Assembly (NCBI GenBank): GCA_947496905.1 | Contig: CANMEW010000008.1 | Span: 1-21,438, forward strand | Reading direction: 5' to 3' | Source of the DNA: Rickettsiales bacterium | Lineage (GTDB): Bacteria > Pseudomonadota > Alphaproteobacteria > Rickettsiales > UBA1997 | DNA: 21,438 bases | Shown here: in pieces, positions 8,484 through 14,810 of the stretch | Layout: every line of letters begins with the position of its first letter | How positions within the stretch are numbered: position 1 is the stretch's first letter | Made by a program: the position numbers and the translations under genes | The notes under the pieces: generated by a model | Told to the model about the DNA's origin: nothing | What the model saw: the letters and a program-made list of their open reading frames with translations, nothing else | The model's database searches: none

Positions 8484-9581
8484 TTATTTTTCGAGCTCAT
8501 GAATAATTTTGTCACCCATCTCGGAGCAAGAAACACGAGCCTCAGATGCAGTTGCGATGTCGGCGGTTCTGACTCCAGAATTTAAAACTTTTTCAACAGC
8601 GCGCTCGATGAGGTCTGATTCCGCAAGGTAGCCGAAGGAATATTTGAACATCATTGCCACACTCAAAATTGTGGCGAGAGGGTTGGCGGTGTTCTTTCCA
8701 GCAATGTCTGGCGCTGATCCATGGATTGGTTCGTAAAGTGCGAATTGCTTCCCATTGTTTTGTTTGGCACCAAGTGATGCTGAAGGCAACATGCCGAGAG
8801 AGCCGGTGAGCATTGATGCGGTGTCGGAGAGAATGTCGCCAAACATGTTGCCAGTTAGCATGACGTCAAACTGCTTGGGATTTCGCACCAGCTGCATTGA
8901 AGCGTTGTCGACATACATGTGAGAAAGGGGAATTTCGGGGTAGTCTTTTTTACCAATTTCAGTGACAACTTCGCGCCACATTTCCGTGGTTTCGATTACG
9001 TTTGCTTTGTCAACCGAGCAGATTTTTTTGCCGCGGACTTTTGCTAAATCGAACGAAATGCGGGCGATTCTTTCCACCTCTTTAGAATTGTAAGTCATTG
9101 TGTTGACGCCTTGTCTTGAGCCATCCGGCAAGGTTTTTACACCACGTGGTTCGCCGAAATAAAGGTCGCCGGTAAGTTCGCGCACAATCATGATGTCGAG
9201 ACCTAAAACGATTTCTCTTTTTAAAGTGGAGCTATTGGCGAGGGCATCAAAAACTTTTGCCGGACGTAGATTTGCAAAAAGTTCAAGCTCTTTACGAATG
9301 CCGAGCAATCCTCGCTCCGGACGATGTTTGTATTCCAATGTTTCCCATTTCGGTCCGCCAACTGCACCAAGTAAAATGGCGTCTGATTGTTTTGCGAGAT
9401 TTAGAGTTTCTTGTGGAAATGGCGTTCCAGCCTTGTCGTAAGCGATGCCGCCAAGAAGCGCGGTTTCGATTTCAAATTTTTTGTCGGTATTTTTTGAGAA
9501 AAAATCGATGATTCTTTTAGCCTGTCCAACAACTTCTGGGCCAATACCATCGCCTTCGATTAAGAGAATTTTTTTTGTCAT
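8484..9581 (-). CDS. leuB: 3-isopropylmalate dehydrogenase
   Basis: NAD-dependent decarboxylating dehydrogenase of leucine biosynthesis (3-isopropylmalate to 2-oxoisocaproate), 365 residues, cytoplasmic. Visible family landmarks are EGDGIGPEVV at the N-terminus, GAVGGPKWE, the RELTGDLYFGEPRG substrate loop, DKANV, the metal-binding GNMFGDILSD region and PIHGSAPDIAGKNTANP in the nucleotide-binding site. Length and motifs are complete, so it should be functional. leuA, leuC and leuD are not in the window. It appears to be the first gene of a minus-strand cluster continuing into the Cys-rich protein (gap 4), the TIKI-like protein, the hypothetical and dadA, an unusual partnership. Its upstream region (from 9594) contains a family B palindromic element, so the hairpin lies in its leader or promoter region. 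Confidence 0.96.
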   Translation of the reverse strand: MTKKILLIEGDGIGPEVVGQAKRIIDFFSKNTDKKFEIETALLGGIAYDKAGTPFPQETLNLAKQSDAILLGAVGGPKWETLEYKHRPERGLLGIRKELELFANLRPAKVFDALANSSTLKREIVLGLDIMIVRELTGDLYFGEPRGVKTLPDGSRQGVNTMTYNSKEVERIARISFDLAKVRGKKICSVDKANVIETTEMWREVVTEIGKKDYPEIPLSHMYVDNASMQLVRNPKQFDVMLTGNMFGDILSDTASMLTGSLGMLPSASLGAKQNNGKQFALYEPIHGSAPDIAGKNTANPLATILSVAMMFKYSFGYLAESDLIERAVEKVLNSGVRTADIATASEARVSCSEMGDKIIHELEK

Positions 9582-9593
9582 TTGCGGGGATGT

Positions 9594-9700
9594 CGAATCT
9601 GATTTAAGGTACCGAACTGTTTTGTCTGAACTAAATCAGATTCGGTATTGGGGTTCCCCGTGAACACGGGGCGCCGCTCGTGCGGCGTAAAGAATTTAAA
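9594..9700 (+). repeat. Family B palindromic element, copy 1 (three hairpins)
   Basis: It lies between divergent leuB and addB. The first hairpin has 13-base perfect arms (9594-9606 and 9632-9644) around a 25-base loop. GGGGTTCCCC follows at 9650-9659. Two back-to-back GC-rich hairpins come next: CCCCGTG/CACGGGG with an AA loop (9656-9671) and CGCCGC/GCGGCG with a TCGT loop (9672-9687). The end is an A/T tail TAAAGAATTTAAA. The whole layout recurs at 16175-16284, and the GC part recurs inside addB. It occupies nearly the whole intergenic region and may affect the leuB leader. Confidence 0.85.
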
Positions 9701-9711
9701 AATTACAAGAA

Positions 9712-12585
9712 ATGCCAGTCAGCACGAATATTTTCAACATTCCAGCGAGTCACCATTTCTTTGAGTCGCTTGCCGTGTGGATGAAAAAAAATTTCTCCAA
9801 CCAGCTTCCTGAAGTAAAGATTTTTTTGCCGAATCGACGTTCTTGCCGTGAATTGCGGAGCGTGTTCTCGAGCAATGATGGCGGGATGATGCTACCAAAA
9901 ATTAAGGCTATTTCCGACATTTCTTACGAAGATTTTTTTGATTTTTTGCCAGAGAGTGAGAGTGGCGATGTCAAAAAAATCATCGACGAAATTTTGCAGG
10001 CCAAGGTAATTTCTGGCGTCGATTATTTATTTTTTTTGAGTGAAGAAATTCAAAAATCGCAAGTCTTTGCATGTGAGCAGGGCTGCTTCAGCAGTCGGTC
10101 ATTCAAGATTGCCATCCATTTACAGAAATTATTTGACGAGATTGAGCGTGAAGAAATTGATTTAAAAAAGCTCAGCGAAATTGATGATTCAGATTTGTCT
10201 CAGCACCGAATTTTAACATTGGATTTTCTTAAAAATTTTCACCTGCAGATCAAAAATTCTTTGCTGAAGAAAGATATTTTTCTCCCCACTTCCTACCAAA
10301 ATTTTGTCATCAATCAATTTGCGCAACTGCTAGAAAGATGCGGCTCCAAGGCGCCAATCATCATTGCCGGCTCAACTGGCAGCGTTTCTTTAAGTAAGAA
10401 ATTAATCAAAGCAATTTCACTACAAAAAAATGGCTACGTTGTTTTGAGAGGGATGTATCAAAGCGATTCTCACGCTTTGTTATATGGGGATCCCCGCGAA
10501 TGCGGGGCGCGACTCATGTCGCGTGGAAATAAAGAAACATATCAAAGCGATTCTCCACAAGAACATCACCCACAATTTTTCTTAGATCGACTAATAAATT
10601 TTTTAGAGATTGAAAAAAATTCTGTGCAAAAAATTGCTGGTGAAGAATTTCGCTTAAGTGATGAGGCGAGGCAGAGATTACTTACATTGACAATGTTGCC
10701 AAGTGAGGAAAGTGAGCAATGGCATCAAGCGACGCTGGAAAAAAAAGATTTGGACTTGAGTGAAAATATTCAGCTGATCGAGGCAAAAAATGAAGTTGAG
10801 GAGGCGAAAATTATTGCCCTCATTTTGTTGGAAAATTTTCAGCAGCAGAAAACTTCTGCGGTAATTACTAACAATAAAAAGCTGGCGGAGCTTGTAAGAC
10901 TTGAGTTAAATGTGTTTTCACTTCCCTTCAATGATGCGAGAAACATCGACGTTTTTAGCTCAAAACTAATCAATTTTTTATTCCTGATTCTGGAGTTGTT
11001 AGAGAGTTATTTCAATTCACATAGCTTACTCACCATTCTCAAAAATCCCCTTTGTTACCATTCGCAAAATAAAGAAATTTTAGAGAAATTTGAAATTCAG
11101 CTGATGCGTCAAAGCCGCGCTAAAGCTGGCTTAAAAGGCATGCAGGAAAAAATAAAAAGTTTGGGCGATGTTGATATGGAGGAGTTTTTCCAGAAGTTTT
11201 ATTGTGAGCTGGGCGGCTTAGATTTAGCGCAATCATTTTTGATTCAGCGAGTAATTGAAGTGGTGGAAAATTTGAGTCAAAAAACTTGGCAAGAGTTGTT
11301 AGGGGTGGAGCCGGCGCAGTCAGAGCTTTTTGATTTTTTTGAGCAGCTAAAGTTGCAAACCAAATTTCTAATGAAGCCAAGCGATGCTTTGGCAAGTCTA
11401 AAAGTTTTATTATCGCAAATTAATTATTTTGAAAAGTCTGATGCGATGTCGCCAATTCAGATTCTGTCAACTCTCGAGGCGCGTTTATTAAATTTTGATT
11501 TGGTGGTAATTGCCTCGCTCAACGAAGGAGATTTTCCGGAAATAGAGTCAGAAAATTGGCTGGGAAAGAAGATCGAAAAAGATTTAGGGATTGATGCTAC
11601 TCTCAAAAAAATTGGGCAAAATTCCTATGATTTTTGTAATTATTTGTCGAATGAATCTGTTGTATTGACGCGCTGCAAAGGCAGGAATGGCATGGTTTTG
11701 ATTGAGTCGCCATTTTTGCTAAAATTCAAAACTCTCTGCAAAAAAATCGGTGTGAAAATTGGTGGAGGAGAAGAATATTTTTCTCTTCTCAGAAATTTAA
11801 ATGATGTCGAAAGCAAGCGAATCGAGGCTCCGCAGCCAAAGCCAAAAATTGAATTCCGTCCCACCAAAATTTCGATTACCGAAATTTCCAAACTCATTTC
11901 TAATCCCTACGATATTTACGCTAAAAAAATTCTGCAATTGAACGAGCTGAAAAAAATTGATTTCGAGCCTTCTTACGCAGAGTTTGGAAGCTTTGTTCAC
12001 GGGGCTTTAGAGGAATTCGTCAGTGATTACGAAGAGAGAAATTTTCTAGAAATTTTTAAAAGATATTTTGAGCCAGAGGAGTCAGAGCTGATTTGGTGGC
12101 CGAAATTTGAAAATATTTTTTCTGAGTTTTTGGAGGAAAATAAAAAGTTTTTCGGCTTAAAAAATTATGTGGAAGTCCCAGTGAAATTAAGGATCGGGAA
12201 TATCTCAATCAGCGGAAAAATTGATCGCGTAATTTGTGGAGCAAAAAATGAGATTGAGATTTTTGACTACAAAACTGGCGCAGCTCCGACCATTAAAAGT
12301 GTAACTTCGGGGCTTGATCCACAGTTGACAATTGCAGCGCTGGCGCTGGCCGAGTCAGGAATAAAATCTTTAAATTATTGGAAATTGTCAGCTTCTGCAA
12401 ATGGAGAAATTATGAAAATTTGTAAAAGTGACGAGGAGCTTCAAATTTTAATTTCTGCTGCGCAGCTAGGATTAAAAATGCTTTTCGAATATTTTGCTGA
12501 TGAAAAAAATCCCTACATTGCAACCGCAACTAATGAGAGAAGTGAGTACCGACATTTGATTCGGGCTGAGGAGTGGGATAAATGA
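9712..12585 (+). CDS. addB: Double-strand break repair protein AddB (alphaproteobacterial type)
   Basis: Helicase-nuclease subunit, 957 residues, which in partnership with AddA resects double-strand breaks to start RecA recombination. The N-terminus (NIFNIPAS... LPNRRSCRELRSVF... LPKIKAISDI) has the inactivated-helicase pattern of alphaproteobacterial AddB. The C-terminal third carries a PD-(D/E)XK RecB-like nuclease: GSFVHGALEEF near 759-769 and IEIFDYKTG with Asp852 and Lys854. Residues 249-276 are a 28-residue in-frame insertion. It is encoded by a family B repeat flanked by 16-base direct repeats, so YQSDS occurs twice, just before the HHPQFFLDRL segment. The reading frame survives. truA follows with a 4-base overlap. 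addA, often adjacent in this class, is not in the window. The start is supported by the family N-terminus and a weak AAGAA upstream. Confidence 0.9.
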   Translation: MPVSTNIFNIPASHHFFESLAVWMKKNFSNQLPEVKIFLPNRRSCRELRSVFSSNDGGMMLPKIKAISDISYEDFFDFLPESESGDVKKIIDEILQAKVISGVDYLFFLSEEIQKSQVFACEQGCFSSRSFKIAIHLQKLFDEIEREEIDLKKLSEIDDSDLSQHRILTLDFLKNFHLQIKNSLLKKDIFLPTSYQNFVINQFAQLLERCGSKAPIIIAGSTGSVSLSKKLIKAISLQKNGYVVLRGMYQSDSHALLYGDPRECGARLMSRGNKETYQSDSPQEHHPQFFLDRLINFLEIEKNSVQKIAGEEFRLSDEARQRLLTLTMLPSEESEQWHQATLEKKDLDLSENIQLIEAKNEVEEAKIIALILLENFQQQKTSAVITNNKKLAELVRLELNVFSLPFNDARNIDVFSSKLINFLFLILELLESYFNSHSLLTILKNPLCYHSQNKEILEKFEIQLMRQSRAKAGLKGMQEKIKSLGDVDMEEFFQKFYCELGGLDLAQSFLIQRVIEVVENLSQKTWQELLGVEPAQSELFDFFEQLKLQTKFLMKPSDALASLKVLLSQINYFEKSDAMSPIQILSTLEARLLNFDLVVIASLNEGDFPEIESENWLGKKIEKDLGIDATLKKIGQNSYDFCNYLSNESVVLTRCKGRNGMVLIESPFLLKFKTLCKKIGVKIGGGEEYFSLLRNLNDVESKRIEAPQPKPKIEFRPTKISITEISKLISNPYDIYAKKILQLNELKKIDFEPSYAEFGSFVHGALEEFVSDYEERNFLEIFKRYFEPEESELIWWPKFENIFSEFLEENKKFFGLKNYVEVPVKLRIGNISISGKIDRVICGAKNEIEIFDYKTGAAPTIKSVTSGLDPQLTIAALALAESGIKSLNYWKLSASANGEIMKICKSDEELQILISAAQLGLKMLFEYFADEKNPYIATATNERSEYRHLIRAEEWDK
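10456..10555 (+). repeat. Direct repeats flanking the addB insertion
   Basis: The 16-base sequence TATCAAAGCGATTCTC occurs at 10456-10471 and again at 10540-10555, an 84-base period (28 codons). The 68 bases between them contain family B hairpins. This looks like a target duplication created by insertion, or the footprint of a slippage or recombination event that brought in the element while keeping the frame. Confidence 0.85.
10486..10531 (+). repeat. Family B palindromic element, copy 2 (inside addB)
   Basis: Contains GGGGATCCCC at 10486-10495, hairpin CCCCGC/GCGGGG with a GAAT loop (10492-10507) and hairpin CGCGAC/GTCGCG with a TCAT loop (10508-10523), followed by an A-rich tail. It is the same two-hairpin core as in copies 1 and 3 but lacks the leading 13-base-arm hairpin. 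In the addB frame it reads as GDPRECGARLMSRG, rich in Arg and Gly and unlike the surrounding Lys/Ile/Phe-rich protein. Confidence 0.85.
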
Positions 12586-13331
12586 CGCTTCAACGCTACA
12601 AACTAACGATTGAGTATGACGGAACAAATTACTGCGGCTTTCAAAAACAGCTGGATGTGTTGCAAAAATCTGTCGAAGAAATTTTAGAAACGGCGATTTT
12701 TCAGCTTTCGCAAGAGAGAGTAAAAATTTTTGCTTCCGGTAGAACTGATTCCGGAGTTCACGCTCTTGGACAGGTAATTCACTTTGATCTCAATAAAAAT
12801 TTTGATCCTCGCAACATCATAATGGGCGTGAATAGCTACCTGCGTAAAAGCCAAGTTGCCGTACTGAATTGTGAATTGGTGGATGAAAATTTTCATGCCC
12901 GCTTCGACGCCAAGATGCGCCATTACCGCTACGTAATTGTGAACCGCATCGCGCCACTTACTCTGCAAAAGAATAGAGCTTGGCATGTGGTAAAAGAGTT
13001 GGATGTGCAAAAAATGGAGCAGGCATCGAAATTTCTTGTTGGTAAGCATGACTTCTCTTCCTTTCGCGATGCGCAATGCCAAGCGCCATCGCCAGTTAGA
13101 TCAATCAAAGAAATTAAAATTACAAAAAACGGTGAAGAAATTTTTGTTGAGATCAGCGCCAAATCTTTCCTGCATCACATGGTGAGGAATATTGTTGGGA
13201 CTCTTTTTTGGGTTGGTGGCGGAAAAATTTCTGCGGATGATGTGGGGGAAATTCTTGAGGCGAAAGACCGAGTAAAATCTGGTCCGAATGCTCCGGCTTG
13301 TGGGCTGTATTTTTTGAGCGTGGATTACTGA
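12582..13331 (+). CDS. truA: tRNA pseudouridine(38-40) synthase TruA
   Basis: Isomerises uridines at positions 38-40 of the tRNA anticodon arm. The protein has 249 residues, normal for the family. The catalytic aspartate is Asp56 in ASGRTDSGVHA. Other family blocks are visible: EYDGTNYCGFQ at the N-terminus, FHARFDAKMRHYRY in the middle, HDFSSFRDAQCQ and FLHHMVRNIVGT near the end. The ATG overlaps the addB stop (ATGA), indicating translational coupling. The unrelated addB-truA pairing is probably just a compact chromosome. Its 3' flank holds several hairpins but no obvious T-tract terminator. Confidence 0.96.
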   Translation: MTLQRYKLTIEYDGTNYCGFQKQLDVLQKSVEEILETAIFQLSQERVKIFASGRTDSGVHALGQVIHFDLNKNFDPRNIIMGVNSYLRKSQVAVLNCELVDENFHARFDAKMRHYRYVIVNRIAPLTLQKNRAWHVVKELDVQKMEQASKFLVGKHDFSSFRDAQCQAPSPVRSIKEIKITKNGEEIFVEISAKSFLHHMVRNIVGTLFWVGGGKISADDVGEILEAKDRVKSGPNAPACGLYFLSVDY

Positions 13332-13337
13332 TTAATC

Positions 13338-13360
13338 AAATTCGAACTTCGTTCAAATTT
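13338..13360 (+). terminator. Possible truA 3' hairpin
   Basis: AAATTCGAAC and GTTCAAATTT pair around a TTC loop with one C-A mismatch, starting 7 bases after the truA stop. No T run follows, so it is a weak terminator candidate. It could instead be part of the palindromic repeat material that continues to 13408. Confidence 0.3.
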
Positions 13361-13372
13361 GGCGCTGAGTGA

Positions 13373-13408
13373 ATTGCTGCGCGCGGAATGAATCCGCGCA
13401 TTCGCAAT
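13373..13408. repeat. GC-rich palindrome in truA-pilin spacer
   Basis: The inner arms GCGCGGA (13381-13387) and TCCGCGC (13393-13399) enclose an ATGAA loop. The outer arms ATTGC (13373-13377) and GCAAT (13404-13408) extend the symmetry imperfectly. An A/T stretch with AAATTTA follows, as after the family B hairpins, so it may be a degenerate relative of family B. That link is tentative. Confidence 0.45.
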
Positions 13409-13443
13409 AAATTTATTTTTAAAAGATTTTTTTTGGACTAGAT

Positions 13444-13492
13444 GCAGAGCTCAAATAGACACTATTAGCTAACAGTGTCTAATGAGCTCTGC
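13444..13492. terminator. Long near-perfect hairpin downstream of pilin-like gene
   Basis: Two stacked stems: GCAGAGCTCA with TGAGCTCTGC (13444-13453, 13483-13492) and TAGACACT with AGTGTCTA (13456-13463, 13474-13481). They are separated by a small asymmetric A bulge and closed by a 10-base loop. It sits 20 bases beyond the minus-strand stop at 13513. A T-rich tract (13429-13436) precedes it on the plus strand, so neither direction has the usual immediate U run. A bidirectional terminator between the convergent truA and pilin-like genes is the simplest reading; a 3'-stabilising structure is also possible. Confidence 0.5.
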
Positions 13493-13512
13493 GTTAGAAG
13501 GATGAGTAGAGA

Positions 13513-14496
13513 TTAGGTGGTAACTTTGATTCCGTATTTTTTGCCAAGATAGGCTTCGACTGATTTGCGATCGGAGTCTTTTAAAACTCCATCGTAAACA
13601 ATTACTTCGGCAATGTATCCTACAAAAGGAGTTGCTGGCGTGCCTAGGGCATTAGCATTGCCAATGAAGAAGCCGGTTGCTGGGGTAAGGATAGTTGAAA
13701 CGCCGGCGATTCCAGCGCCACTTCCGTTGATGTAGACAGATGGGGCGGCGCCTGTTCCATTAATCGTCATCGTGGCAATTTCTGGTATTGTTGCCATTGC
13801 AACAGTTCCGACTGAAGGTGTAGTGCTAGAAAATTGTCTAAATCCACCAGTTATTTCTTCATATCCCCAGCCTTCAGTTTTCGTGGCGCCATTCCAAAGC
13901 AAGGTTCTAGGGGCATTTGTGGTAGCAGTTTTTTTGTAAACGATGAAGGTGGTAGATTTGCTGCTAGTAACTGGTGGTACAGTGTTGTTAACGTTGGTAA
14001 ATAAGAAGTAATTAGCAGCTCCAGATACGTAAGTTGTTGAAAGTGTAAGGCGCTTTCCAGGGGAGTAAGTGGTGGCAGAGGAGGTAAAATTTACTGCTGG
14101 CAAACCATTGATGGCATTGTCCTCGTAAGCGATGTCAACAGGGTTTGTAGCAGGAGGAGTGTGAGGGTTAGCTTTAGGATCAGCTACAGTTCCAGTTTGT
14201 GCTACTGCGTAAAGTGGTTGCGTTGTTTGAGGGTTGGTGTCGTTCCACACGGTGATAGCAGCAGCATCTTCTGATTCATTGGAGGCAAAGCTATCCTCTA
14301 ATGTTGGCTCTAGCCAGAGAGCAAGACCTTTGATGCTAGACACTGGAGAGCTAGTAGTTAGCGATCTTGCTGAACTGAGTTTCATTTGAGTTACTAAGCG
14401 ACTACTTTGAGTGATGCCGGCAACTAAAATTCCGATGATTAAAATTACGATTGAAAGCTCAATCAGTGAGAATGCTTTTGATTTTGAATTATGCAT
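13513..14496 (-). CDS. Type IV pilin-like protein with LamG-like C-terminal domain
   Basis: Protein of 327 residues. Residues 1-30 form a class III (prepilin) signal: a short basic leader MHNSKSKA, then FSLIELSIVILIIGILVAG, with predicted cleavage between Ala8 and Phe9 and glutamate at mature position 5. Alanine replaces the usual glycine at -1. The hydrophobic helix would anchor it in the inner membrane or in a pilus or pseudopilus. The rest (about 55-327) is Thr/Ser/Ala-rich and beta-rich. It ends with IAEVIVYDGVLKDSDRKSVEAYLGKKYGI, a pattern typical of concanavalin/LamG-like domains. No pilus assembly genes are nearby, so the machinery must be elsewhere. A sigma70-like promoter lies upstream. 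The role could be surface adhesion or a secretion-linked pseudopilin. Confidence 0.82.
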   Translation of the reverse strand: MHNSKSKAFSLIELSIVILIIGILVAGITQSSRLVTQMKLSSARSLTTSSPVSSIKGLALWLEPTLEDSFASNESEDAAAITVWNDTNPQTTQPLYAVAQTGTVADPKANPHTPPATNPVDIAYEDNAINGLPAVNFTSSATTYSPGKRLTLSTTYVSGAANYFLFTNVNNTVPPVTSSKSTTFIVYKKTATTNAPRTLLWNGATKTEGWGYEEITGGFRQFSSTTPSVGTVAMATIPEIATMTINGTGAAPSVYINGSGAGIAGVSTILTPATGFFIGNANALGTPATPFVGYIAEVIVYDGVLKDSDRKSVEAYLGKKYGIKVTT

Positions 14497-14583
14497 AGTA
14501 AAGGCGTGTTTGTTGAGTTATGAGGATTGTTAATGTTGTGGCAGGGTGGGTTGTCAGGGGGGTGTTTAAGAAAAGTTGTGGCG

Positions 14584-14611
14584 ATTAGAAAGTCGCTTTT
14601 CATCCTGTCAA
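14584..14611 (-). promoter_or_regulatory. Sigma70-like promoter for the pilin-like gene
   Basis: On the minus strand TTGACA (14606-14611, perfect -35) is followed after 16 bases by TCTAAT (14584-14589, five of six matches to TATAAT). Transcription would start near 14577, giving a leader of about 80 bases before the ATG at 14496. It is the clearest promoter-like sequence I found in the window. Confidence 0.55.
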
Positions 14612-14636
14612 GACGAGGCTTTTACCGATCCATATT

Positions 14637-14797
14637 GGAACCTCTGAAAAACCATCGGAACCTCTGAAAAACCATCTTTTCTGGAAATTTTATCGTTACC
14701 AAATTTTTTCGCGAGCACGTACATCAAGGTACGCTTTCCTGCTCAAAAATTTGTTGCCTAAAAATTTCTCGAAAAATCCAAGTTTTTCAGAGGTTCC
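14637..14797 (+). mobile_element. Family A MITE-like element, copy 2 (left end duplicated)
   Basis: The left terminal repeat GGAACCTCTGAAAAACC is present twice in tandem (14637-14653 and 14657-14673, 20-base period). The right terminus AGTTTTTCAGAGGTTCC is at 14781-14797. The flanks are TATT on both sides of the outermost ends, consistent with a 4-base target duplication. The interior aligns with the copy at 19016 and with the reverse complement of the copy at 1795. It lies directly upstream of miaB and may have replaced or carried part of its promoter. Confidence 0.82.
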
Positions 14798-14810
14798 TAT
14801 TCTAGAAAAA

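Larger units (their letters stand above)
14497..14810. other. Intergenic region between pilin-like gene and miaB
   Basis: This 314-base stretch has no credible gene. The left half holds the leader and promoter of the minus-strand pilin-like gene. The right half (14637-14797) is a family A element ending only 13 bases before the miaB ATG. A frame open across this end (from 14751) into miaB encodes element sequence and is not counted as part of the protein. Confidence 0.7.

Noticed and set aside
12684..13082. Minus-strand open frame of 132 codons opposite truA
   Set aside because: Lies wholly inside a well-supported gene, has unnatural composition and no recognisable motif.
14539..14554. TGGCAG...TTGT resembling a sigma54 promoter near the pilin-like gene
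   Set aside because: Spacing is off by one, it points away from the pilin-like gene, and a better sigma70-type promoter exists.
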